A DNA stretch of 11,501 nucleotides from Pseudomonadota bacterium (GTDB taxonomy: Bacteria > Pseudomonadota > Alphaproteobacteria > Rhizobiales > Beijerinckiaceae), in NCBI GenBank assembly GCA_023386115.1, contig JAEWKL010000478.1:1-11501 (forward strand), in the 5' to 3' direction. Position 1 is the stretch's first letter. Each line of letters starts with the position of its first letter. The position numbers and the translations under genes are program-made. The notes beneath the pieces were generated by a model. It was not told the origin of the DNA. It did no database searches and worked only from the letters and a program-made list of their open reading frames with translations. Shown here one piece after another: positions 1 through 5,330 of the stretch.

Positions 1-18
1 GGGGGCGGGGGCGCGGCG

Positions 19-41
19 CCCCCCCCCCCCCCCCCCCCCCC
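19..41. repeat. 23-base poly-C run at the window edge
   Basis: An uninterrupted run of 23 C follows a G-rich stretch at bases 1-18. Runs this long are very rare in bacterial chromosomes. It sits at the end of the window, beside a hairpin that should be a terminator. The simplest reading is a contig-end or poly-G sequencing artefact (poly-G on the minus strand) rather than biology. Confidence 0.7.
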
Positions 42-57
42 GCTACTCAGCGGCTTT
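40..57 (-). terminator. Probable truncated terminator hairpin after the secreted-protein gene
   Basis: Just past the stop codon at 59, the minus strand reads AAAG, then CCGCT-GAGT-AGCGG, a perfect five-pair stem with a four-base loop (arms 49-53 and 40-44). The left arm is preceded by CAAAG, so a normal bidirectional terminator would continue CTTTG on the right. The poly-G of the minus strand appears there instead. The hairpin is seen; the terminator role is inferred. Confidence 0.4.
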
Positions 58-58
58 G

Positions 59-778
59 TTAGTTCTGCGGGCTCACCTTGCCCGGCAGCGACAGGTTGCC
101 GGATGCGACCTTGAAGACGTCGCTGACGCAGAGCAGCGGCGCGTGCAGGTTGCCGTTGACCTTGAGGCCGGAGGTCACACCGTCGAAGTTTGCGCCCTTG
201 ATGCCGGTGATCAGCGAGACCGGGATCTCGACCTGAACCGCGTCACCCCGGACGTTCGTCGGGTAGTTCGGGCTGTCGATCAGGAGCGGCACGTTCGGCC
301 AGGTGGGCGGAACCTTCGGCCGCGCGCCCTTCGGAATGTCGACCACCTTCAGGCCCCCGCCGCAGGCGCTGTCCTTGGCAAGCACGACCCAGTGCGGGTG
401 CCAGACGTGCCGGTTGACACCGCCATTGGCCGCATCGTCGAAGTCGGGGTGGAAGGTGACGGCGAGTGCGACGATGCCCTGAGCTTTGTCGAAGCCGATT
501 GCACCGCTATCGAGCGTCGTCGGCCAAACGTAGGCGTAGACGCTGGAGCCCTCGAACCGGCCCGTGGAGTCAGGCGTGTCCTTCCCGGCCTCGCCGCGCA
601 CGCGGGTCGTGAACACGGCCGTGTCGCCCTGGGTCACGATCGTGGTTTCGACGATGTCGAACGACGCCATGACCGCTTCGTTGGGCTGTGCGCGAATGGG
701 ATCTGCAAGGGCGGTGGTGGACAGCGCGCACAGGGCCGCCGCCACGAGGCCGGAGCCCCATGCTGTCTTGTTCGTCAT
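59..778 (-). CDS. Secreted protein of unknown function, paired with a MarR regulator
   Basis: This 239-residue protein has a clear Sec signal peptide: a charged start, a hydrophobic core at about residues 8-22, and a likely cleavage after ALA at 25. The mature part is probably periplasmic. It has no membrane segment, two cysteines (139 and 217) that could form a disulfide, and a striking His/Trp cluster, HVWHPHW, at 124-130 that could bind a metal. I recall similar conserved secreted hypothetical proteins but no named function, so none is assigned. The start is supported by AAGGA at 788-792, nine bases upstream and directly beside the stop codon of the MarR gene. The 15-base gap suggests one transcript and probable translational coupling with the regulator, so the MarR protein likely controls it. 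Confidence 0.8.
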   Translation of the reverse strand: MTNKTAWGSGLVAAALCALSTTALADPIRAQPNEAVMASFDIVETTIVTQGDTAVFTTRVRGEAGKDTPDSTGRFEGSSVYAYVWPTTLDSGAIGFDKAQGIVALAVTFHPDFDDAANGGVNRHVWHPHWVVLAKDSACGGGLKVVDIPKGARPKVPPTWPNVPLLIDSPNYPTNVRGDAVQVEIPVSLITGIKGANFDGVTSGLKVNGNLHAPLLCVSDVFKVASGNLSLPGKVSPQN

Positions 779-793
779 GACACCTGATCCTTC

Positions 794-1474
794 TCAGTCT
801 TCGGCTTGTGCTCGGAGGGGCGGCGATCCGTCGGTGAAGGACGTCCAGGTGGCAGCCTGAACGTCGGGATCGGCCGCTTCATGCTCGCCACAGTCGAGCC
901 GGAGATCCCGGGTCCCGATCGGGGCGTTCACGAAGGCGCAATGATGGGGTTGGGCGTCAGCCGGATGGGCGTTCGGCCTGAAGTGGCGACAGCTGACGCA
1001 CATTCTCTGGACCGGGATGGCTCCGGCCTGCTGCAAGGTTCGGATCAGCTTGATCTGAGTGAGCAGGAGGTCGGCCTGTTCGCTCGGCGATAGCCGTGCA
1101 AGAGCTGACATCACCTGTGAGGTCGCGGAGGCGAAGGCGCGTCCGAGGGCACGACCGTCCTCCGTCAGGCGAGCGATGACCACACGCGCATCGACCGGAT
1201 CGGGCGCCCGCTGCAAGAGGCGTTTGCGTTCGAGCGCCGCAAGGGTGTCGGACATGCTCGGCGCCGAGACGGCAAGATGGGCTGCGATCTCCTTGGCCCG
1301 CAGACCAGCGGGACGCGCGGCAAGGAGAGCGAGCACCTGCGCCTGAGCCGGGTTGAGGCCGGCCTCGCCTGCAGCTGCCCAGAGATCGGCCCGCAGCACG
1401 AGCGCGACGCGCTCGAAGCCTTCGCGAAGGCGAATCAGAACGGGATCTGGGTCGGCCGCGTGGTCCATGCGCAC
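794..1474 (-). CDS. MarR-family regulator with a four-cysteine C-terminal extension
   Basis: The protein has 226 residues. Residues 13-150 form a MarR winged-helix domain: helix-turn-helix around 58-85 (KEIAAHLAVSAPSMSDTLAALERK) and the wing with the family signature DARVVIARLTEDG at 95-107. After about residue 150 there is an extension not found in classical MarR, with Cys159, Cys162, Cys179 and Cys195 and histidines at 164, 170, 177, 178 and 198. This looks like a metal or Fe-S site that could sense redox state or metals. The GTG at 1474 is preferred because AGGAG (1484-1488) lies nine bases upstream; an ATG at 1468 is the alternative, 15 bases from the same site. It is the first gene of a pair with the secreted protein. 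A palindrome covering the ribosome binding site suggests autoregulation. The family call is firm; ligand and targets are unknown. Confidence 0.88.
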   Translation of the reverse strand: MRMDHAADPDPVLIRLREGFERVALVLRADLWAAAGEAGLNPAQAQVLALLAARPAGLRAKEIAAHLAVSAPSMSDTLAALERKRLLQRAPDPVDARVVIARLTEDGRALGRAFASATSQVMSALARLSPSEQADLLLTQIKLIRTLQQAGAIPVQRMCVSCRHFRPNAHPADAQPHHCAFVNAPIGTRDLRLDCGEHEAADPDVQAATWTSFTDGSPPLRAQAED

Positions 1475-1503
1475 TAGTTAGGACTCCTAATTTAAAGAGT
1501 CAA
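1475..1503 (-). promoter_or_regulatory. Probable promoter of the MarR gene pair
   Basis: The minus strand carries TTGACT at 1503-1498, a near-perfect -35 hexamer. After a 17-base spacer comes TAACTA (1480-1475), a poor -10. An alternative -10-like TAAATT lies at 1494-1489 but has no matching -35. If TAACTA were used, the transcript would begin close to the ATG at 1468. The -35 is convincing; the -10 and start point are not settled. Confidence 0.4.
1478..1490. promoter_or_regulatory. Palindromic operator, likely for the MarR protein
   Basis: TTAGGA-C-TCCTAA is a perfect inverted repeat of six-base arms around one base. It lies downstream of the -35 hexamer and contains the AGGAG ribosome binding site of the MarR gene. 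MarR dimers typically bind palindromes of this size over their own promoter. Binding here would block both RNA polymerase and, through the transcript, the initiation region. The repeat is seen; the binding protein is inferred. Confidence 0.6.
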
Positions 1504-1776
1504 GCCGACGGGTCCGTGACGCGAAGCCGTCGGGTCTCAGCCATGAGCCTGCGCGATTGCGCGCTGGGGAGCACGTGGAAGTAGCGTCTGGACGTGACTG
1601 ACGTCGCGCTCGCGAGATGTAGGACCTCGCCAGCCGCCCTCCCCTCTTGGGTGGCATGATACCGGCCGACGACGCTGGCAGAGCCGCCTAGCCTTCGTAC
1701 TGCAGGCGCTCGGCACTGGTCAGCCGCTCAGGATCGACCGTCGCGGCGCTCACGGCGCCCTCAATGGGAGACCCTG
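1504..1776. other. Non-coding stretch with decayed sequence
   Basis: Apart from the short remnant listed at 1688-1753, I see no gene, RNA, repeat or clear promoter here. Codon-like GC structure is weak and every frame is broken by stops. Together with the broken genes on its right, it looks like eroding DNA. Confidence 0.5.
1688..1753 (-). pseudogene. Possible 5' remnant of a small gene (21 codons left)
   Basis: A GTG at 1753 has GAGG six bases upstream and opens a 21-residue frame ending at TAG 1690-1688. The text contains VDPERLTSAERLQ, which resembles the start of small alphaproteobacterial proteins of the type LTPAERLxEI that often sit near recombinase genes. The resemblance is from memory and short. 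It may be a truncated relic or chance. Confidence 0.22.
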
Positions 1777-2027
1777 ATGACCTACAGGCTCACGCGTCTT
1801 GCCCCTCGGAGCCATGACCTCGACTGGACGGCAGTATCGTCGCCAGCCCGGTGCATGAGTCCGGGCGAGAACGGGCATAGTCGACGTGGCACGTCGAACT
1901 GCTCGAGGCGACCCCACATGTGAAACGGCCCACGCCATTCTCGGATCGGACGCAAACTGTCCCGAGTTCCGAGGAGGCCGCAGACTGGCTTGGCGTCCAG
2001 GAAGCGGCGTCGGGTGAACAAGGGTGA
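1777..2027 (+). pseudogene. Broken small gene: one frameshift and one in-frame stop
   Basis: GGGAG at 1766-1770 lies six bases before the ATG at 1777. The frame reads MTYRLTRLAPRSHDLD and then goes wrong at about 1824. Adding one base there (restoring CTG for Leu) joins it to the frame DGSIVASPVHESGRERA, which meets a TAG at 1878-1880. After that stop the same frame continues as WHVELLEATPHVKRPTPF and ...SSEEAADWLGVQ to TGA at 2025-2027. The restored product is about 83 residues. It resembles small soluble hypothetical proteins of Methylobacterium-type genomes (MTYRxTRLAPGSYD... ending in EEAxxWLG); this family recall is from memory. Function is unknown. The fact that two minimal repairs give one coherent protein supports real decay rather than chance. 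Confidence 0.6.
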
Positions 2028-2125
2028 TTGACCGGAGCCCACGACTCGATCGAGCCAGGAGCGCGCCGCACAAGCAATGCGAAGTCTGCAAATTTTGCCC
2101 ACCAACAGCGGCATGGGCGTGCTGA

Positions 2126-2170
2126 TTGACCTTCGATTTAACAGCAAACGCACCGTTTACGGTATTGACG
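2126..2170 (+). promoter_or_regulatory. Possible control region of the MucR-family gene
   Basis: Two -35-like words, TTGACC (2126-2131) and TTGACG (2165-2170), lie upstream of the gene, but neither has a good -10 at the right distance. Between them is a perfect five-base inverted repeat, AAACG-CAC-CGTTT (2146-2158), in a locally AT-richer stretch. MucR proteins usually repress their own gene, so this is a candidate autoregulatory site. Weak evidence. Confidence 0.25.
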
Positions 2171-2221
2171 CTGCTCAAGATCTCTGCGCTCAATCGTGCG
2201 CTTTGGATTGGGAGAAGCCAG

Positions 2222-2728
2222 ATGAGCGAAACCGACATCTCCGCGGCGGATCCAGTCGAGCGCACCAGCGAGATCATCTCGGCCTATGTGGCCAACAATG
2301 TCGTTCAGCCGTCGGCATTGCCTGATTTGATTGCGTCGGTGCATGCTGCCCTGCAGAGCGTCAGCAGCCCGCCTCCCGCCGAGCCCGAGAAGCCGACACC
2401 ACCGATCCCAATACGCAGGACGGTGACGCCCGACCACATCATCTCGCTGGAGGATGGCAAGCCATACAAGACCCTCAAGCGCCATCTGTCCGGGCGGGGC
2501 CTCACGCCGGAGCAGTACCGCGACAAGTGGGGGCTGCCCCGCGACTACCCGATGGTGGCAGCGAATTACGCCAGCCAGCGATCCGAGCTCGCGAAGAACT
2601 CTGGGCTCGGCCAGCGCCGGGCAGGACGTTCCGCCCTCGGCAAGGCCGCTGCACCGGATCCCAAGACAACCGACAAAGCGGCGAGGCCTGGCCGACCCCG
2701 CAAGATGAAGGCTGCTGTCGAGTCGTAA
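2222..2728 (+). CDS. MucR/Ros-family transcriptional regulator lacking zinc-finger ligands
   Basis: The product has 168 residues. Residues 1-45 are the acidic helical N-terminal region used by MucR proteins to oligomerise. Residues 66-130 hold the core DNA-binding domain: VTPDHIISLEDGKPYKTLKRHL, then LTPEQYRDKWGLPRDYPMV and the ...AKNSGLGQ end typical of the family. Ros and MucR usually hold zinc with Cys-x2-Cys/Asp and two histidines. Here the first Cys is Ser75, Asp78 and His88 remain, and the distal His-His is replaced by Arg-Gly (92-93). The tail is basic, with an AT-hook-like PGRPRK at 156-161. The ATG at 2222 is chosen because GGGAG (2210-2214) lies seven bases upstream; the open frame upstream of it is not needed. 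Members of this family bind AT-rich DNA and silence or regulate surface, motility and virulence genes. The family call is firm; targets are unknown. Confidence 0.88.
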   Translation: MSETDISAADPVERTSEIISAYVANNVVQPSALPDLIASVHAALQSVSSPPPAEPEKPTPPIPIRRTVTPDHIISLEDGKPYKTLKRHLSGRGLTPEQYRDKWGLPRDYPMVAANYASQRSELAKNSGLGQRRAGRSALGKAAAPDPKTTDKAARPGRPRKMKAAVES

Positions 2729-2741
2729 TCGAATAATTTCG

Positions 2742-2772
2742 ACGGCGCAGCGCGCAAGAGCAGCAGCGCCGT
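2742..2772 (+). terminator. Weak hairpin downstream of the MucR-family gene
   Basis: ACGGCGC (2742-2748) pairs perfectly with GCGCCGT (2766-2772) across a 17-base loop, starting 13 bases after the stop codon. There is no T-run after the stem, so it would not be a canonical intrinsic terminator. It may still stabilise the 3' end of the transcript. Confidence 0.3.
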
Positions 2773-2781
2773 TGAGCATCG

Positions 2782-2815
2782 CATATTGTATAATATATTG
2801 ATTTGTTTGCATTCT
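2782..2815. other. AT-rich island downstream of the MucR-family gene
   Basis: About 34 bases made almost only of A and T with many TpA steps (ATATTGTATAATATATTG at its core) interrupt GC-rich DNA. Ros/MucR proteins recognise AT-rich sequence with TpA steps, so this is a possible binding site for the neighbouring regulator. A TATAAT lies at 2789-2794 but no -35 sits at a proper distance. The rest of the gene-free stretch 2816-3040 holds only one copy of the 18-base repeat. Confidence 0.35.
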
Positions 2816-2881
2816 TAGGCGATGTTGCTGTTGTCGAACAGCTGATTGTTGCACCAGCGACCATCCTCCCCTGCCTGACGT

Positions 2882-2899
2882 CGATCACCGCCGCTGCCG
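2882..2899 (+). repeat. 18-base direct repeat, copy 1
   Basis: CGATCACCGCCGCTGCCG occurs here and again, identically, at 3088-3105, 206 bases apart and in the same orientation. The second copy lies inside the transposase remnant and codes for part of DHRRCR. Copy 1 is therefore probably a scrap of a second, diverged copy of the same transposon family. Confidence 0.6.
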
Positions 2900-3040
2900 C
2901 GCCAGTGCGCCCTCACATCAGCCTCTCCGCCAAGGCCCCTGCCCGATGATCGGCGGGAGTCACTGACTGCCCGGCAAGAGCCCCTCCAAGAGCCGGGCGG
3001 CCGTCATGACGAGTTGCCACATGAGCGAGAAGCCGGCTGA

Positions 3041-3334
3041 CCTGTACGGGGGTCCAACGGCCCCCGCGAGCATGCCGACAAGGCTTACGATCACCGCCGC
3101 TGCCGTCAGGCGCTCACCCACCGTCGCATCCAGCACCGCATCGCGCGGCGCGGGATCGAGAGCGGCCAGCGATTGGGACGGCACAGGCGGGTCGTCGAGC
3201 GGACGCTGGCTTGGTTCGCCCAGTTCCCCCGCCTCGCCATCGGTTACGAGCGACGGGCCGACATCCGTCTCGCCTTCTCGATGCTGGCCGCAGCACTCAT
3301 CGTCTGACGCTTCATCGAACAATGGTGTTGTTAG
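3041..3334 (+). pseudogene. 3' remnant of an IS5-family transposase with a premature stop
   Basis: The frame from 3041 encodes the C-terminal part of a DDE transposase of the IS5 family: HADKAYDHRRCRQAL, then IARRGIESGQRLGRHR, VVERTLAW and YERRADIRLAF. These are hallmark motifs, including the DKxYD aspartate and the catalytic glutamate in VVERTLAW. The N-terminal half is missing; an in-frame TGA lies at 3038-3040 and nothing recognisable precedes it. The frame also meets TGA at 3305-3307 in ALIV-stop-RFIEQWCC. IS5 relatives usually carry a Trp there, so a TGG to TGA change is likely and the original stop would be TAG at 3332-3334. The right end GTTAGACGCTC (about 3330-3340) looks like a terminal inverted repeat. 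No left end is visible, so the element cannot move. Confidence 0.8.
3088..3105 (+). repeat. 18-base direct repeat, copy 2
   Basis: Identical to 2882-2899. This copy is within the transposase remnant, in the codons after the DKAYD motif. Confidence 0.6.
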
Positions 3335-3362
3335 ACGCTCCTAGATACCAAGTCATTCATCT

Positions 3363-4028
3363 TCAGTGAGAATCCACCGGCCCAGAGGCTACGCGCCGCG
3401 GCCCGGACGTGACTCCGAGAAAGATGATGAGAACATGCTTCTCGATATCATGCTTGAGCCTGTCGAGTGTCATGCCCTCGTCCGAGATGAACCGGCCGAA
3501 ATGATAGGTTCCGATCGCCGTGATCAGTTCGGCAAGCGCCCTGATGTCGACGTCCGCATCGAGCTGGCCGCGCTCCTTGAAGGTTCGCAACATTCGCCGG
3601 TAGTGGCGCTCGATCAGCCAGCCGAAGCTGATCCCGGCGCGGTGGAGGCGGCTGCCGGGCTGGAGATAGGGGGCGGCCAGGATGACCCGCCAGCATTCCC
3701 GGCCCAGCGTACGCATCGCCTGGTCCGCGAGCAGACGTTCGAAGCCCTGCACGGCCTCGACGGGATCATCCGGCGGGCTTTGTACATAGGCACTGCGTTC
3801 GGCCCAGGAACTGTAGGCATGCCGCGCGGCCAGGGCGGTCAGGATGTTCGCCTTGTTCGAGAAGTAGTTATAGACCGTTGCCGGCGCGACTTCGGCCGCC
3901 TCGGCGATCTCCTCGATCCGCGTGCTGTCATAGCCGTTCTGCGCGAACAGGCGAGAGGCCGCGCCCAGAATGAGCCCGATGCGGTGCTGCCGGTTGCGCT
4001 CCCTCAATCCGATCACTTTGCGGGCCAA
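3363..4028 (-). CDS. TetR/AcrR-family regulator, divergent to the ABC/hydrolase operon
   Basis: The protein has 221 residues. Residues 14-62 are the TetR DNA-binding domain: RIGLILGAASRLFAQNGYDS leading to the helix-turn-helix TRIEEIAEAAEVAPATVYNYF and NKANIL. The rest is a helical ligand-binding and dimerisation domain with no recognisable subclass. The start is a TTG at 4028: a perfect AGGAGG (4034-4039) lies five bases upstream, while the next candidate GTG at 4016 is 17 bases from it. The 150-base gap to the divergent operon contains tandem operator-like repeats, so this protein most likely represses the operon, and perhaps itself, until a substrate or intermediate binds. Its 3' end lies about 20 bases from the IS5 remnant but is intact. 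The family call is firm and the regulatory target is inferred from position. Confidence 0.9.
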   Translation of the reverse strand: MARKVIGLRERNRQHRIGLILGAASRLFAQNGYDSTRIEEIAEAAEVAPATVYNYFSNKANILTALAARHAYSSWAERSAYVQSPPDDPVEAVQGFERLLADQAMRTLGRECWRVILAAPYLQPGSRLHRAGISFGWLIERHYRRMLRTFKERGQLDADVDIRALAELITAIGTYHFGRFISDEGMTLDRLKHDIEKHVLIIFLGVTSGPRRVASGPVDSH

Positions 4029-4064
4029 GACGTCCTCCTGTGCCTACGAAAGCACACAAAAAAC

Positions 4065-4102
4065 TTGGAGTCTGCTCTTTTTTTGGAGTTGACTCTTTTT
4101 TT
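4065..4102. promoter_or_regulatory. Two tandem 18-base operator-like repeats
   Basis: The word TTGGAGTnnnCTCTTTTT occurs twice with a period of 18 (starting 4065 and 4083); 15 of 18 positions match. Each core is an inverted repeat: GAG-TCTG-CTC at 4068-4077 and GAGT-TG-ACTC at 4086-4095. Each is followed by seven T, which also gives a bent or flexible tract. The pair lies between the divergent TetR gene and the transporter operon, where a TetR protein would bind. The repeats are seen; the binding protein is inferred. Confidence 0.65.
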
Positions 4103-4116
4103 ATGAAGGCTACGAT
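4089..4116 (+). promoter_or_regulatory. Probable promoter of the transporter/hydrolase operon
   Basis: TTGACT (4089-4094) is a strong -35 and TACGAT (4111-4116) a fair -10, with a 16-base spacer. The -35 lies inside the second operator-like repeat, so a bound repressor would occlude polymerase. Transcription would start near 4123, leaving a leader of about 56 bases. A second AT-rich word, TAAAAT at 4157-4162, has no good -35. Confidence 0.55.
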
Positions 4117-4178
4117 CTGCAGACTTTCGACCGGGCAGCAAAGTTCGCCGTAAGCATAAAATCGGGGGTCGTTCGACG

Positions 4179-5285
4179 ATGGCAGCAAACATCCCGGATC
4201 GCGACCTGCACATTTCCAATATATCGAAATTCTTTGGTGCATTTACAGCAATAAGTGACGTCTCGATCAACATCAAGAATGGCGAATTTTTGACCATGCT
4301 TGGTCCTTCTGGCTCCGGAAAGACAACATTGCTGATGATGATCGCGGGCTTTGTTCAGCCCGATCAGGGAAGCATACTCCTGGGCAGCAAGACGATCACG
4401 CATCTTCCGCCGGAAGCTCGCAATTTCGGCATGGTGTTCCAGGGCTACGCATTGTTCCCGCACCTGTCCGTCTTCGATAATGTGGCCTTTCCGCTGCGCG
4501 TTCGGCGGCGCCCACGTGCCGAGATCGAGACGAAGGTCAAGGCGGCACTGGATCTGGTCAAGCTGACGACCCAGAGCGCGCGACTGCCGCGCCAGCTCTC
4601 GGGCGGACAGCAGCAACGTGTGGCGCTTGCTCGCGCGCTCGTGTTCACGCCCCACCTCCTGCTCCTCGACGAACCATTGAGTGCGCTCGACAAGAAGCTG
4701 CGTGCCGAGCTCCAAGAAGAGCTGAAACGCCTTCACCGTGAGGTCGGTCTGAGCTTCATTTATGTCACACACGATCAGGACGAGGCGTTGTCCATGTCGG
4801 ACCGCATCGCCGTGATGAGCGACGGGCGGTTGATCGAGCAGGGCACGCCGGGCGAACTCTACGAAAGGCCACGGACCGCCTTCGTTGCCGATTTTCTCGG
4901 CAAGAGCAACTTCGTGCGCGGCCGGGTCGAATCGCATGTCGAGGACGGCTTCATCTTCTCCGGGGACGGCGTGCGTTTCGTCCAGAAGGCCCGCGACGCC
5001 AAGCCGGACATCGGCTCGAACGTCACGATCGCCCTGCGACCGGAAAAGCTCTCCATCGTCGATCCGGGGAGCGGATGCGACAACCGGCTGAGCGGCGTCG
5101 TCAGAGAGTGGAACTACTTCGGTTCGGAGTTCCGCATCCTCGTCGACACCGCGGGCGGCGGCCCGCTCAGTGTCGCGGTGCCGGCCTGGAATGCAGGCAT
5201 CACCCCGGAAGTCGGGCAATCCCTCGACCTCGGTTGGAGCGCGCAGGCGGGGATGGAAGTCCAGGAGGCCGAGCGGCCGGTCTAG
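4179..5285 (+). CDS. ABC importer ATP-binding protein, PotA type
   Basis: This 368-residue ATPase drives import through the two permeases encoded downstream. All nucleotide-binding motifs are present: Walker A GPSGSGKT (42-49), Q-loop Gln88 in VFQGYALFPHLSV, signature LSGGQ (140-144), Walker B LLLLDEP (160-166) with Glu165, D-loop SALD, and switch His198 in VTHDQDEA. From about residue 240 there is a TOBE-type regulatory domain, as in PotA, FbpC and other spermidine/putrescine, iron and phosphonate importers. The length fits that family. It is the first gene of the operon. GGGGG at 4164-4168 is a modest ribosome binding site ten bases from the ATG. The first 30-40 codons are visibly richer in A and T than the rest, which favours open mRNA at the start. 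The substrate cannot be read from this subunit. Confidence 0.93.
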   Translation: MAANIPDRDLHISNISKFFGAFTAISDVSINIKNGEFLTMLGPSGSGKTTLLMMIAGFVQPDQGSILLGSKTITHLPPEARNFGMVFQGYALFPHLSVFDNVAFPLRVRRRPRAEIETKVKAALDLVKLTTQSARLPRQLSGGQQQRVALARALVFTPHLLLLDEPLSALDKKLRAELQEELKRLHREVGLSFIYVTHDQDEALSMSDRIAVMSDGRLIEQGTPGELYERPRTAFVADFLGKSNFVRGRVESHVEDGFIFSGDGVRFVQKARDAKPDIGSNVTIALRPEKLSIVDPGSGCDNRLSGVVREWNYFGSEFRILVDTAGGGPLSVAVPAWNAGITPEVGQSLDLGWSAQAGMEVQEAERPV

Positions 5286-5330
5286 CGACTGGGAAGCCGC
5301 ATCGTCATCATCGAGCGACGGGGGATTGTG

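Noticed and set aside
1468..1503. A leaderless MarR transcript starting at the ATG 1468
   Set aside because: The spacing from TTGACT allows it, but the -10 is poor and a good AGGAG serves the GTG at 1474.
1750..2277. A 175-codon minus-strand frame over the decayed region
   Set aside because: It has no domain, overlaps the start of the MucR-family gene, and its sequence is better explained as the reverse of the broken plus-strand gene at 1777-2027.
2960..3322. A 120-codon minus-strand frame ending in a hydrophobic segment
   Set aside because: Most of it is antisense to the IS5 transposase motifs; the hydrophobic end (about 2960-3050) is too short to identify.
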